In this document: positions 7,184-16,300 of the stretch, one piece after another
How the letters are laid out: every line of letters starts with the position of its first letter
How positions within the stretch are numbered: position 1 is the first letter of the stretch
Source of the DNA: Hyphomicrobiales bacterium
GTDB taxonomy: Bacteria > Pseudomonadota > Alphaproteobacteria > Rhizobiales > Beijerinckiaceae
DNA length: 64,000 nucleotides
Assembly: GCA_930633495.1 (NCBI GenBank)
Contig: CAKNFJ010000001.1
Coordinates: 372,001-436,000 of the forward strand
Reading direction: 5' to 3'
The notes under the pieces: model-generated
Told to the model about the DNA's origin: nothing
Seen by the model: the letters and a program-made list of their open reading frames with translations, nothing else
Databases searched by the model: none
Translations under genes and position numbers: made by a program

Positions 7184-8634
7184 CGGTCGATGCGAACAAT
7201 GTTCCCGAGGGGCTGGAGGCGCTGAACCGCCGCATCGCCCGCGATCTCGAGCTGCTGACCTTGCCGGCGGCGCCCTGGGTGCCCGAGCGCAGTGCCGAAG
7301 GACAGCCCCTGCTCGACGTCGCCATCGTCGGCGCCGGCATGGCCGGGCTGGCGGCAGCCGCAGCGCTGCGGAACATCGGCCTGCGTGCCGTCAACTACGA
7401 CCGCCGGCCGCAAGGCTATGAGGGCCCATGGGCGACCACGGCGCGGATGGAGACGCTGCGCTCGCCGAAAACCCTGACGGGTCCGGCGCTCGGCATCGCC
7501 TCGCTGACCTTCCGCGCCTGGTTCGAGGCGCAATTCGATGCGGATGCCTGGGAGGCGCTCGACAAGATTCCGCGGCTGATGTGGATGGATTATCTGCGCT
7601 GGTTCCGCGAGGTGCTGCAGCTCGATATCCGCAACGGCCACGACATCGCGATGATCCGGCTGGGCCCGGATTACGCGACGCTGGACATCGATGCTGCGAC
7701 CGGCCGGCAACGCGTTCTGGCACGCCATGTCGTGCTCGCGACCGGCCGCGACGGGCTCGGCGGCCCCTCCGTGCCCGAGATCGCGCAGGACCTGCCGCGC
7801 GAGCGCTGGGCCCATTCCTCGGATGAGAACGACTATGCGCAGCTGCGCGGCAAGCGGGTCGCGGTCATCGGCGCCGGGGCCTCGGCGATGGACAGTGCCG
7901 GCACGGCGCTCGAAGCCGGCGCGGCCCGCGTCGATCTGCTGATCCGCCGCCGGGACATTCCGCGCATCAACCGCGGCAAGGGCATGGGCCATCCCGGCTC
8001 TGTGGCGGGCTATCGCAGCCTGCCCGACGACTGGAAGTGGCGGATCAACAGCTACATCGCCCGCGAGCAGGTGCCGCCGCCCCGCGCCAGCGTGCTGCGG
8101 GTCTCGCGCTATCCGAACGCCTTCTTCCGGCAGGGCATCTCGTTGCGCTCGGCCCGCATGGACGGCGACGAGATCGTGGTGGAGACGAATGCCGGCACCA
8201 TGCGGTTCGACTTCATCATCTTCTCGACCGGCTTCAAGGTGGACTGGGGCAACCGGCCCTTCCTCGCCGAAATCGCGGCCTGTGCCCGGAACTGGTCGGA
8301 TCGCGGCGTGCCCGCGGACGCCGATCCCGGCCTCGGCGCCATGCCCGATCTCGGGCCCGCCTTCGAGTTCCTGCCCAAGACGCCGGGCAGTTGCCCCGGC
8401 CTCGAAAGGGTGCATTGCTTCTGCTATCCGGCGATGATGTCCCACGGCACGGTCTCGGGCGATATCCCGGCGATCAGCGACGGCGCCGAGCGGCTGTCCC
8501 AGGCCATCGCGGCGCGCTTGTTCGCGGAGGACGTCGAGATGCATTTCGAGCGCGGCCAGGCCTATGCCGAGCCGGAGATCTTCGGCGACGAGTGGGTGCC
8601 GATCCTGCCCGAAGACGCCTCGGTGCCGGTCTGA
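7180..8634 (+). CDS. Flavin-containing monooxygenase-type NAD(P)/FAD oxidoreductase
   Basis: A 484-residue two-dinucleotide-binding protein. The FAD-binding GxGxxG is GAGMAG at 51-56 and a second Rossmann motif, VAVIGAGASA, lies at about 227-236, as in flavin-containing and Baeyer-Villiger-like monooxygenases that use NADPH and oxygen. It starts with GTG inside the lysR stop and ends in TGATG shared with the first permease gene. The tight coupling to a dipeptide-type importer and AhpD-like proteins suggests that an imported compound is oxygenated in the cytoplasm. The substrate cannot be read from the sequence. Confidence 0.83.
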   Translation: MTVDANNVPEGLEALNRRIARDLELLTLPAAPWVPERSAEGQPLLDVAIVGAGMAGLAAAAALRNIGLRAVNYDRRPQGYEGPWATTARMETLRSPKTLTGPALGIASLTFRAWFEAQFDADAWEALDKIPRLMWMDYLRWFREVLQLDIRNGHDIAMIRLGPDYATLDIDAATGRQRVLARHVVLATGRDGLGGPSVPEIAQDLPRERWAHSSDENDYAQLRGKRVAVIGAGASAMDSAGTALEAGAARVDLLIRRRDIPRINRGKGMGHPGSVAGYRSLPDDWKWRINSYIAREQVPPPRASVLRVSRYPNAFFRQGISLRSARMDGDEIVVETNAGTMRFDFIIFSTGFKVDWGNRPFLAEIAACARNWSDRGVPADADPGLGAMPDLGPAFEFLPKTPGSCPGLERVHCFCYPAMMSHGTVSGDIPAISDGAERLSQAIAARLFAEDVEMHFERGQAYAEPEIFGDEWVPILPEDASVPV

Positions 8635-9608
8635 TGCTCGGGTGGCTGCTCCAGCGCGTCGCACAGGCGCTTCTCGTCATCTTCGTCATGTCGCTCGTGG
8701 TGTTCCTCGGGCTGCACGCCGTCGGCAACCCCGCCGACCTTCTGCTGGCGCCGGACGCGACCCAGATCGACCGGGCCGAGCTCGTGGCGCGGCTCGGCCT
8801 CGACCGGCCGCTCTGGGAGCAGTACCTGAACTTCGTCGGCAGCGCCCTGCAGGGCGATCTCGGCCGAAGCTTCGTCTACAACGTGCCGGCGGTGACGCTG
8901 ATCCTGCAGCGCCTGCCGGCGACGCTGGAGCTTGCCTTCGCCGCGATGATCTTCGCCGTCATCATCGGCGTGCCGCTCGGGCTCTATGCCGGGCTCTATC
9001 CCGAGCGCCTGCTGTCGAAACTGATCCAGACCGGCAGCATCCTCGGCTTCTCGCTGCCGACCTTCTGGGTCGGGCTCCTGCTGATCATGACCTTCAGCGT
9101 CTCGCTCGGCTGGCTGCCGGCGAGCGGGCGCGGCGAGACAGTGCGCGTCTTCGGCATCGAATGGTCGTTCCTGACGTTGAACGGCTGGCGCCATCTGCTG
9201 CTGCCGGCGATCAACCTATCGCTGTTCAAGGTCTCGCTGGTGATCCGCCTGACGCGGGCCGGCGTGCGCGAGGTGCTGCCGCTCGACTATGTCCGTTTCG
9301 CGCGGGCCAAGGGCCTGCGCCGCGGCCGGATCGTGATGATGCATATCCTGCGCAACATCATGATCCCGCTGGTGACCGTGCTCGGGCTCGAACTCGGCTC
9401 GACCATCGCCTTCGCGGTGGTGACCGAGAGCATCTTCGCCTGGCCGGGCTCGGGCAAGCTCATCCTCGACAGCATCAACGCGCTCGATCGGCCGGTGGTG
9501 ATGGCTTATCTCCTGGTCGTGGTGACGCTCTTCGTCATCATCAACCTCATCGTCGACATTCTCTATCGCGTGCTCGATCCACGCGTCCGCGAGGAGGCTT
9601 CGGCATGA
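8634..9608 (+). CDS. Dipeptide/nickel-type ABC transporter permease (DppB-like)
   Basis: A 324-residue inner-membrane permease with six predicted helices. It has the DppB N-terminus (LLQRVAQALLVIFVMSLVVF), the GDLGRSF segment, and the cytoplasmic EAA-type loop near VLPLDYVRFARAKGLRR that contacts the ATPases. It pairs with the next permease to form the channel. The start codon overlaps the upstream stop by one base and the gene overlaps its downstream partner by four bases. Confidence 0.93.
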   Translation: MLGWLLQRVAQALLVIFVMSLVVFLGLHAVGNPADLLLAPDATQIDRAELVARLGLDRPLWEQYLNFVGSALQGDLGRSFVYNVPAVTLILQRLPATLELAFAAMIFAVIIGVPLGLYAGLYPERLLSKLIQTGSILGFSLPTFWVGLLLIMTFSVSLGWLPASGRGETVRVFGIEWSFLTLNGWRHLLLPAINLSLFKVSLVIRLTRAGVREVLPLDYVRFARAKGLRRGRIVMMHILRNIMIPLVTVLGLELGSTIAFAVVTESIFAWPGSGKLILDSINALDRPVVMAYLLVVVTLFVIINLIVDILYRVLDPRVREEASA

Positions 9609-10507
9609 CCACGGTTCCCGCCGCCGCCTCCGCCCGCCGTCCATCCAGCAGCGCGCTCCGCCGCTTCCTGCGCGCGCCCTCGGCCTGGATCGGGCTCGGC
9701 CTGATGATCCTGCTCGTGATCGGCGCCGTCTTCGCGCCGCAGATCGCACCGCAGAACCCGTTCGACCTCGCCGCCATCGACGTGCTCGACGCGCGGATGA
9801 CGCCCGGCTCCGTGTCGTCGACCGGCGATATCACCTACTTGCTGGGCACCGACGGACAGGGCCGCGACCTGTTCTCGGCGATCCTTTACGGATTGCGCAC
9901 CAGCCTCACCGTCGGCGTCGGCTCGGCGGTGCTCGCCGGCATCATCGGCATCCTGCTCGGGCTGATCGCGGCCTGGGCGGGCGGCATCCTCGACGCCGTG
10001 ATCATGCGGCTCGTCGACCTCATCATGTCGCTGCCCTCGATCCTGGTCGCGCTCCTGATGCTGGCGCTGCTCGGCAAGGGCATCGGCAATGTCGTGCTGA
10101 CGCTGGTGCTTCTGGAATGGGCCTATTACGCCCGCACCGCCCGCGCCCAGGCGCTGGTCGAGCGCAAGCGCGACTATTTCGAAGCGGCGCGGGGGCTGGG
10201 CCTGCCGATCTCGCGCATCCTGCTGCGCCACGTCCTGCCGAACTGCCTGCCGCCGCTGCTGGTCATCGGTGCGTTGCAGGTCGCGCGCGCCATCACGCTG
10301 GAAGCGACGCTCTCCTTCCTCGGATTGGGCGCCCCGGTAACACAGCCCTCGCTCGGCCTGCTGATCGCCAACGGCTTCCAGTTCATGCTCTCCGGCGAAT
10401 ACTGGATCAGCTTCTTCCCGGGCTTGACGCTGCTCGCGGCCATCGTCGCGATCAACCTCGTCGGCGACCGCCTGCGCGAGGTGCTCGATCCGAGGGCGCT
10501 GAAATGA
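9605..10507 (+). CDS. Dipeptide-type ABC transporter permease (DppC-like)
   Basis: A 300-residue permease of the DppC/OppC group. An N-terminal helix (about 30-50) is followed by the LLGTDGQGRDLFS motif characteristic of the group, then five helices with the ATPase-contact loop ERKRDYFEAARGLGLP. It forms a heterodimer with the preceding DppB-like protein. It shares ATGA with both neighbouring genes, so the operon is translationally coupled. Confidence 0.93.
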   Translation: MTTVPAAASARRPSSSALRRFLRAPSAWIGLGLMILLVIGAVFAPQIAPQNPFDLAAIDVLDARMTPGSVSSTGDITYLLGTDGQGRDLFSAILYGLRTSLTVGVGSAVLAGIIGILLGLIAAWAGGILDAVIMRLVDLIMSLPSILVALLMLALLGKGIGNVVLTLVLLEWAYYARTARAQALVERKRDYFEAARGLGLPISRILLRHVLPNCLPPLLVIGALQVARAITLEATLSFLGLGAPVTQPSLGLLIANGFQFMLSGEYWISFFPGLTLLAAIVAINLVGDRLREVLDPRALK

Positions 10508-11493
10508 CCGCGCCCCTGCTTCATGTCCGCAACCTGCGCACCCGCTTCCGCACCGATCGCGGCGATCTCGACGCGGTGCGCGACGTCTCCTTCACCCTGC
10601 GGGCCGGCGAGACGCTCGGCCTCGTCGGCGAGAGCGGCTCCGGCAAGTCGGTCACCGGCTTCTCGATCATGGGGCTGATCGACCCGCCCGGCCAGGTCGT
10701 CGGTGGCGAGATCCTGTTCCGCGGGCAGGACCTGACCAGGCTCGACGAGGAGGCGATGCGCTCCTTACGCGGCAACCGCATCGCCATGGTCTTCCAGGAC
10801 CCGATGATGACGCTGAACCCGGTGCTTCGGATCAGCACGCAGATGATCGAGACGATCCGGGCGCATGAAGCGGTCGACGACGCCACGGCACGCGGCCGGG
10901 CACGCGACCTGCTCGGCGCCATGGGCATCCCAAGCCCGGAAGCCCGGCTCGACGCCTATCCGCACCAGCTGTCGGGCGGCATGCGCCAGCGCGTCGCCAT
11001 CGCCATCGCGCTCATCAACAAGCCCGACCTCATCATCGCCGACGAGCCGACCACCGCGCTCGACGTCTCGATCCAGGCGCAGATCCTGGCCGAGGTGCAG
11101 CAACTCACCCGCGAGAGCGGCACCGCCCTGCTCTGGATCACGCATGACCTCTCGGTGATCGCAGGGATCGCCGACGAGATCGCGGTGATGTATGCCGGCC
11201 GCATCGTCGAGCAGGGCAGCGTCGACGCCGTGCTCGACCATCCGAGCCACCCTTATACGGCCGGATTGATCGGCAGCCTGCCGGGCGCGAGCGCGCCGGG
11301 CTCGATGCTCGTGCAGATCCCCGGCACGACGCCGGACATGGTGGATCCGCCCCCAGGCTGCGCCTTCGGGCCGCGCTGCTCCCGCCGCGACGACGCCTGC
11401 GAGCGCCAGCCCGCCTTCACGGAGAGCGCGCACCGCCTGCGCTGCTTCCATCCTTTGTCCGGCCCCGCCTCGGCCGCCGAGGTGTCGGCATGA
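10504..11493 (+). CDS. Peptide-type ABC transporter ATPase (DppD-like)
   Basis: A 329-residue ATPase with Walker A GESGSGKS (42-49), signature LSGGMRQRV, Walker [14 protein letters not shown]-loop ITHD and the C-terminal oligopeptide/dipeptide extension with [14 protein letters not shown], whose cysteines may bind an iron-sulfur cluster as in DppD/OppD proteins. It powers import together with the following DppF-like ATPase. ATGA overlaps lie at both ends. Confidence 0.94.
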   Translation: MTAPLLHVRNLRTRFRTDRGDLDAVRDVSFTLRAGETLGLVGESGSGKSVTGFSIMGLIDPPGQVVGGEILFRGQDLTRLDEEAMRSLRGNRIAMVFQDPMMTLNPVLRISTQMIETIRAHEAVDDATARGRARDLLGAMGIPSPEARLDAYPHQLSGGMRQRVAIAIALINKPDLIIADEPTTALDVSIQAQILAEVQQLTRESGTALLWITHDLSVIAGIADEIAVMYAGRIVEQGSVDAVLDHPSHPYTAGLIGSLPGASAPGSMLVQIPGTTPDMVDPPPGCAFGPRCSRRDDACERQPAFTESAHRLRCFHPLSGPASAAEVSA

Positions 11494-12515
11494 CCATGAC
11501 CGCCACTCCCTCCGCCCCCGCGCTGGAGGCGCGCAAGCTGAGCCGGAATTTCGGCCGTCCGGACGGGCTTGCGGTCAAACTGCATCTGGCGAAGCGCCAG
11601 CCGATCATCCGGGCGCTCGACGGCATCGACCTGACCATCCCGGCCGGCGAATTCGTCGGGCTCGTCGGCGAATCCGGCTCGGGCAAGTCGACGCTCGGGC
11701 GCATCGCCGCAGGCCTCCTGCCGCCGAGCACGGGCGAGGTCGATGTGTTCGGGCGCTCGCCGCAGGGCGACCGTTCGGTGCATCGCGACGTGCAACTGAT
11801 CTTCCAAGACCCGCAGGCGAGCCTCAATCCGCGCATGAGGGTGGCCGAGGCGATCGGCGAGGCACCGCTCGTCCATGGCATCGCAAGCCGTGCCGAGATC
11901 GACGACTATGTCTGCGCGCAGATGCGCCGGGCCGGGCTCGACCCCGCCTTCCGCCAGCGTTTCCCGCACCAGTTCTCCGGTGGCCAGCGCCAGCGCATCT
12001 CGATCGCGCGGGCGCTCGCGCTGCAGCCACGGTTCCTGGTCTGCGACGAGTCGGTCGCCTCGCTCGACGTCTCGATCCAGGCGCAGATCCTCAACCTGTT
12101 CATGCAGCTCCGGCGCGAGCTCGATCTGACCTATCTCTTCATCAGCCACGATTTGCGGGTCGTCCAGCACATCGCCGACCGCGTCGTGATCATGTATCTC
12201 GGCCGCATCGTCGAGGATGCGCCGGCCGCCCAATTCTTCGCGCATCCGAACCATCCCTATACGCAGGGGCTGCTGGCGGAGATCCCCGACCTGAAGCAGC
12301 GGCGACGGGTCTATGCGCCGGTGAAGGGCGAGATCCCGAGCCCGGCCGCACCACCGCCCGGCTGCCATTTCCACCCGCGCTGCCCGGCCGCCTTCGACCG
12401 CTGCCGCACCGAGCGCCCCGCCCTGCGCGAGATCGTGCCGGGCCATCGTTCTGCCTGCCACCTCAACGACGTCGCGGCGGCCCCGACCCGCGCGCAAACA
12501 GGAGAGATCGCATGA
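11490..12515 (+). CDS. Peptide-type ABC transporter ATPase (DppF-like)
   Basis: A 341-residue ATPase with Walker A GESGSGKS (60-67), signature FSGGQRQRIS and the C-terminal domain CHFHPRCPAAFDRC. Its Walker B reads FLVCDESVASLD, with Ser where DEP is usual; the catalytic Glu is retained, so activity is expected. It partners with the DppD-like subunit. It overlaps the binding-protein gene by four bases. Confidence 0.93.
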   Translation: MTMTATPSAPALEARKLSRNFGRPDGLAVKLHLAKRQPIIRALDGIDLTIPAGEFVGLVGESGSGKSTLGRIAAGLLPPSTGEVDVFGRSPQGDRSVHRDVQLIFQDPQASLNPRMRVAEAIGEAPLVHGIASRAEIDDYVCAQMRRAGLDPAFRQRFPHQFSGGQRQRISIARALALQPRFLVCDESVASLDVSIQAQILNLFMQLRRELDLTYLFISHDLRVVQHIADRVVIMYLGRIVEDAPAAQFFAHPNHPYTQGLLAEIPDLKQRRRVYAPVKGEIPSPAAPPPGCHFHPRCPAAFDRCRTERPALREIVPGHRSACHLNDVAAAPTRAQTGEIA

Positions 12516-14083
12516 CGACCAAACTGAGCACCTTCGCCCTCTCGGCGGCGCTGATCGTCGCCACGGGAGCCGCCCAGGCGGAAGACCTGCGCATCGCCTT
12601 TGCCGACCCGGTTTCGGCGATCGACCCGCAGCTCAACAACCATGCCGGCGACCATTCGGTCTCGCAGCATTTCTGGTCGCGGCTCGTGGCGCAGAAGACC
12701 GAGGGCGGCGTGGTGCCCGACATCGCCGCGTCCTGGAAGAACCTCGCGCCCAATACCTGGGAGTTCAAGCTGCGCGAGAACGCGGTCTGGAGCGACGGCA
12801 AGCCGGTCACGGCGGAGGATGTCGCGTTCTCCTACGAGCGCGCCCAGAACGTGCCGGGCACGGTCGCGAGCTACAAGGGCTTCCTGCGCAATGTCGCCAA
12901 GGTCGAGGTCAAGGACCCGCACACGCTGGTGATCACCAGCCATGCGCCCGATCCGCTGCTGCCGATCAACATCTCCAGCATCTATATCGTCAGCAAGCAT
13001 GTCGGCCAGGGCGCGACGACCGACGATTACAACAGCGGCAAGGCGATGGTCACCGAGGGACCCTATTCCTTCGTCAGCTATACGCCCGGCGATCGCATCG
13101 AGATGAAGCGCAACGAGCGCTTCTGGGGTCCGAAGCCCGAATGGGAGAAGGTCAACTACCGCTATATCGCCAATCCGGCGGCGCGTACGGCTGCCCTGCT
13201 TTCGGGCGATGTCGACGTCATCGACAAGGTCTCCTTCTCCGATATCGAGAAGCTGGAGAAGAACCCCAAGGTCAAGGTCTGGTCCTATCCGGGCCTGCGC
13301 GCGCTGATCATGCAGCCGAGCTTCAACCCGAACCCGTCCAAGTTCCTCACTGACAAGGCCGGCAAGCCACTCGACAAGAACCCGCTACTCGACGTCCGTG
13401 TCCGCAAGGCGCTCAACATGGCGATCAACCGCGAGGCGATCGCCGACCGCGTCGCGCGCGGCGGCGTGACGGTGGCGACGCAGTGGATGCCGGCGGGCAG
13501 CTTCGGCTACGACCCCGACCGCTCCAAGATCGACGTCGATCCCAACAAGGCCAAGGCGCTGCTGACCGAGGCCGGCTATCCCAACGGCTTCAAGCTGACG
13601 ATGCATGTGCCGGGCGAGCGCTATCCGCTGGCGCCCGAGACCGCGCAGGCTATCGCGCAATTCTGGACCCGCATCGGCGTCGAGACACAGGTCGAGGTCG
13701 TGCCCTTCTCGGTCTATTCCGGCGCCGCCAACAAGAACGAATATGCGATGAGCATGATCGGCTGGGGCAACGGCACCGGCGAGGGCACCTATGCGATGCT
13801 GGCGATCCTCGCGACCGTCGATCCCGCCAAGGGGCTGGGCGCCTCGAACTGGGGCCGCTACAGCAACCCGAAGCTGGACGAGGCCCTCGCCAAGGCCAGC
13901 GCCGAGTTCGACGACGCCAAGCGCGAGGCGATCATCAAGGACGCGGTCAAGGTCGTGATGGACGATGTCGGGATCATGCCGCTCTACCACTACAAGAACA
14001 TCTGGGCGAGCCGGCCGGACCTGAAGGTCGTGCCCTGGCACAGCGACCGCACCGTCGCGATGCAGGTCAGCAAGGCCAAATAA
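12512..14083 (+). CDS. ABC transporter substrate-binding protein, family 5 (DppA/OppA-like)
   Basis: A 523-residue periplasmic protein. A signal peptide (about 1-24, cleavage after AQA) precedes a family 5 solute-binding fold with the typical VWSDGKPVTAEDVAFSYERA segment. It delivers substrate to the DppBCDF-like system encoded directly upstream. The ligand could be a peptide, opine, or another small organic molecule; the neighbouring flavin monooxygenase and thioesterase argue against ordinary peptide nutrition. The start overlaps the upstream stop. Confidence 0.93.
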   Translation: MTTKLSTFALSAALIVATGAAQAEDLRIAFADPVSAIDPQLNNHAGDHSVSQHFWSRLVAQKTEGGVVPDIAASWKNLAPNTWEFKLRENAVWSDGKPVTAEDVAFSYERAQNVPGTVASYKGFLRNVAKVEVKDPHTLVITSHAPDPLLPINISSIYIVSKHVGQGATTDDYNSGKAMVTEGPYSFVSYTPGDRIEMKRNERFWGPKPEWEKVNYRYIANPAARTAALLSGDVDVIDKVSFSDIEKLEKNPKVKVWSYPGLRALIMQPSFNPNPSKFLTDKAGKPLDKNPLLDVRVRKALNMAINREAIADRVARGGVTVATQWMPAGSFGYDPDRSKIDVDPNKAKALLTEAGYPNGFKLTMHVPGERYPLAPETAQAIAQFWTRIGVETQVEVVPFSVYSGAANKNEYAMSMIGWGNGTGEGTYAMLAILATVDPAKGLGASNWGRYSNPKLDEALAKASAEFDDAKREAIIKDAVKVVMDDVGIMPLYHYKNIWASRPDLKVVPWHSDRTVAMQVSKAK

Positions 14084-14093
14084 GGACGCCGCC

Positions 14094-15380
14094 ATGCCTG
14101 CCGCCTTCGCGATCAGCCCCGCCATCGACCTGATCGACGTGCCTCGCCGGATCGTTCTTTCCGGACTGCCGGCGGGCGCGGAGGTGACCATCGCCGCGGA
14201 AACTCCGCGCGACGGCCATGTCTGGCGGGCTGAGGCTGTGTTCGCTGCCGCAGCGGATGGCAGCGTCGATCTCGAACGTGACGCGCCCTTGCGCGGTGAT
14301 TACGCGGGCGTCGCGGCGATGGGGATGGTCTGGGCGCAGACCGGCAACGGGGAGCTGTTCCCCGCCGACCTCTCTCACCCGCTCGAAACCAGGCTCACCG
14401 CCGCGATCGGCGGTGAGACCGTCGCAACAGGACGCTTCAGCCAGATCCTGATGGCGGACGGCGTGACGCGGCATCCGCTTGCCGAAGATGGGCTGGTCGG
14501 GACATTGTTCCTGCCGGACGGCGCAGGCCCGCACCCGGCGATCGTGATCCTAAACGGCTCGGGCGGCGGCATCAACGAACCGCGCGCCGCGCTCTGGGCT
14601 TCGCGCGGCGTGGCCGCACTGGCTCTCGGCTATTTCGGCGCGCCCGGCCTGCCGAAATACATCTCGAACACGCCGCTGGAGTATTTCGCGCGGGGACTCG
14701 ACTGGCTGCGCGCCACGGTGCGCCCGCTGAACGGCTTCGTCGCCGTCGCCGGCCAGTCGCGCGGCGGCGAGCTGGCGCTGCTGCTCGGGGCGACCTTTCC
14801 CGAGCGCGTCTCGGCGGTGCTCGGCTATGTGCCGAGCGCTTTCGTCCATGGCGGGCAGGCCGCCGCCGATCCTGCGCCGGGGCTCGGCCGCGACGGTCCC
14901 TGCTGGACGCTCGCCGGCAAGCCACTGGTCCATCAGTGGCAGGACAACGCCACGGCGAGCTGGAAGCCCTATGACGAGGCGACCACCGTTCGCCGCAATG
15001 CCGATGCGATGCTGACCGCGCTCGGCGATCCCGCCGCCATGGCCCGCGCCCGCATCCCCGTCGAGCGGATCGTCGGGCCCGTCCTCCTGATCTCGGGCGG
15101 CGACGACGGCGCCTGGCCCTCGGATCTCTATTCGCTGATCGTGCAGTCGAGCCTGCTCGCGGCCGGGCATCCGCACGAGGTCGTCTGGAGGAACTGGCCC
15201 GCCGCCGGCCATTCCATCCTCTTCCCCTACACGCCCGCGACCCGCATCGCCCATCGCCACCCCGTCAGCGGCATCGCCACAACCATGGGCGGCACCCCGA
15301 TGGCCAATGCCGAAGCGAATGCGGGTGCCTGGGCGGAGGCACTGGCCTTCATCCGGCGCCATAGCGGCAAAGGCGCGTGA
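14094..15380 (+). CDS. Acyl-CoA thioester hydrolase / BAAT-family alpha/beta hydrolase
   Basis: A 428-residue protein with the two-part BAAT architecture. The N-terminal immunoglobulin-like acyltransferase/thioesterase domain spans about 10-125 and a C-terminal alpha/beta-hydrolase spans about 140-425. The nucleophile is Ser222 in GQSRGGE, the acid lies in GGDDGAW (337-338) and the His is 373 in AAGHSI. Relatives hydrolyse acyl-CoA thioesters or transfer acyl groups to amino acids. It begins ten bases after the binding-protein gene and closes the cluster. It may cleave an acyl or amide product of the pathway; the substrate is unknown. Confidence 0.85.
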   Translation: MPAAFAISPAIDLIDVPRRIVLSGLPAGAEVTIAAETPRDGHVWRAEAVFAAAADGSVDLERDAPLRGDYAGVAAMGMVWAQTGNGELFPADLSHPLETRLTAAIGGETVATGRFSQILMADGVTRHPLAEDGLVGTLFLPDGAGPHPAIVILNGSGGGINEPRAALWASRGVAALALGYFGAPGLPKYISNTPLEYFARGLDWLRATVRPLNGFVAVAGQSRGGELALLLGATFPERVSAVLGYVPSAFVHGGQAAADPAPGLGRDGPCWTLAGKPLVHQWQDNATASWKPYDEATTVRRNADAMLTALGDPAAMARARIPVERIVGPVLLISGGDDGAWPSDLYSLIVQSSLLAAGHPHEVVWRNWPAAGHSILFPYTPATRIAHRHPVSGIATTMGGTPMANAEANAGAWAEALAFIRRHSGKGA

Positions 15381-15438
15381 TCACATCGGCGGGCTTGAGG
15401 GAGCGCGGACAACGGCCTGGCTGTGCCTTGTCGAAAAT

Positions 15439-15490
15439 ACGATTGTCATTCCGGGACGCGCCGCAGGCGTGAACCCGGAATGACAATCGT
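15439..15490. repeat. Intergenic compound palindrome (family A), likely bidirectional terminator
   Basis: A perfect 17-bp inverted repeat: ACGATTGTCATTCCGGG at 15439-15455 and CCCGGAATGACAATCGT at 15474-15490. It lies between the convergent ends of the hydrolase and GntR genes. The GTCATTCCGGG core recurs at 45261 and 59433. Its position between two 3' ends makes bidirectional termination plausible, although no T-run follows. Confidence 0.75.
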
Positions 15491-15510
15491 GCGGCGCGAA
15501 ACCGCTGCGG

Positions 15511-16215
15511 TCAAACCTCGACAGCGCTTGAGGCATCGGCCTCCATCGCCTGCGCGATGACTTCAAGATGCCGGCGCATGGCGCGCTCGCTCTCGATGTC
15601 GTTCCCGTCGGCCATCGCCTCGATCACCGCGGCATGCTGGTCGCAGTGAGGGCCAGTGAACTCCGACGCGCCGACCCGCCGATATGTCCTGTCCCATTGC
15701 CGCTGCCAGGCGACGCGGCGGCGCGCGCCGGCGAGATAGTCGAGGAAGCCGAGCAGGATCGGATTGCGCGCGATTTCCGCGACCGCGCGATGGAAAGCCG
15801 CGTCATGCCTCTCGCATTCGGCGCGCGAACGGGCGCGCCGGCCGGCGTCGACCAGCTTCCGCAAGCGGGACAGGTCGGCCTGCGTCACCACCCGCGCCGC
15901 CTCCGCCGCGATCGGCGGTTCGATCATCAGGCGCGCCTGCATGAGCTGCCGGGGCGACGTGGCCTGCAACAGCACAGCCTCCCGGATCGGGTACCCATCC
16001 GGCCGGGCTCCGACGAAAGTGCCCTGGCCGACATGGCGCCAGATCGACCCTTCGCTTTCCAGCGTGAAAAGCGCCTGCCGTAGGGTCTGGCGCGAACATC
16101 CCAGCGCCGCCGAAAGCCCGCGCTCGTCAGGCAACCGCGTGCCCGGCGTCATGCCCTCGGCCTCCAGCATCGCCCTGAGGCGCGCAAGGATCGCCGCGCT
16201 GTTCTGTCTCGGCAT
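15511..16215 (-). CDS. FadR/GntR-family transcriptional regulator (FCD type)
   Basis: A 234-residue regulator. An N-terminal winged helix (LPDERGLSAALGCSRQTLRQ..LESEGSIWRHVGQGTFV) is followed by an all-helical FCD ligand domain with the conserved D/H metal-site residues (ERHDAAFHRAV, then HCDQHAAVI). The start at 16215 (MPRQNSA) gives the usual family N-terminus; a longer frame to 16287 would run into the divergent promoter. It faces the TSUP exporter gene and probably controls it. Confidence 0.88.
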   Translation of the reverse strand: MPRQNSAAILARLRAMLEAEGMTPGTRLPDERGLSAALGCSRQTLRQALFTLESEGSIWRHVGQGTFVGARPDGYPIREAVLLQATSPRQLMQARLMIEPPIAAEAARVVTQADLSRLRKLVDAGRRARSRAECERHDAAFHRAVAEIARNPILLGFLDYLAGARRRVAWQRQWDRTYRRVGASEFTGPHCDQHAAVIEAMADGNDIESERAMRRHLEVIAQAMEADASSAVEV

Positions 16216-16240
16216 GGGCCTCGCCTGCACGCGCTGAAGT

Positions 16241-16282
16241 TCATACCAATTTGCAGACCAATCCGATTTCCGCAATCCGGAG
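16241..16282. promoter_or_regulatory. Candidate regulator site between GntR and TSUP genes
   Basis: The short divergent region contains two ACCAAT hexamers in direct orientation (16245-16250 and 16257-16262), twelve bases apart, roughly one helical turn. This could be the binding site of the FadR-type regulator. The spacing and position are what is seen; the function is a guess. Confidence 0.3.
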
Positions 16283-16300
16283 CCCATTCAGGTGGGTCTC

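Noticed and set aside
16216..16287. Longer start for the FadR-type regulator
   Set aside because: It would add 24 residues outside the family N-terminus and run through the divergent regulatory region.
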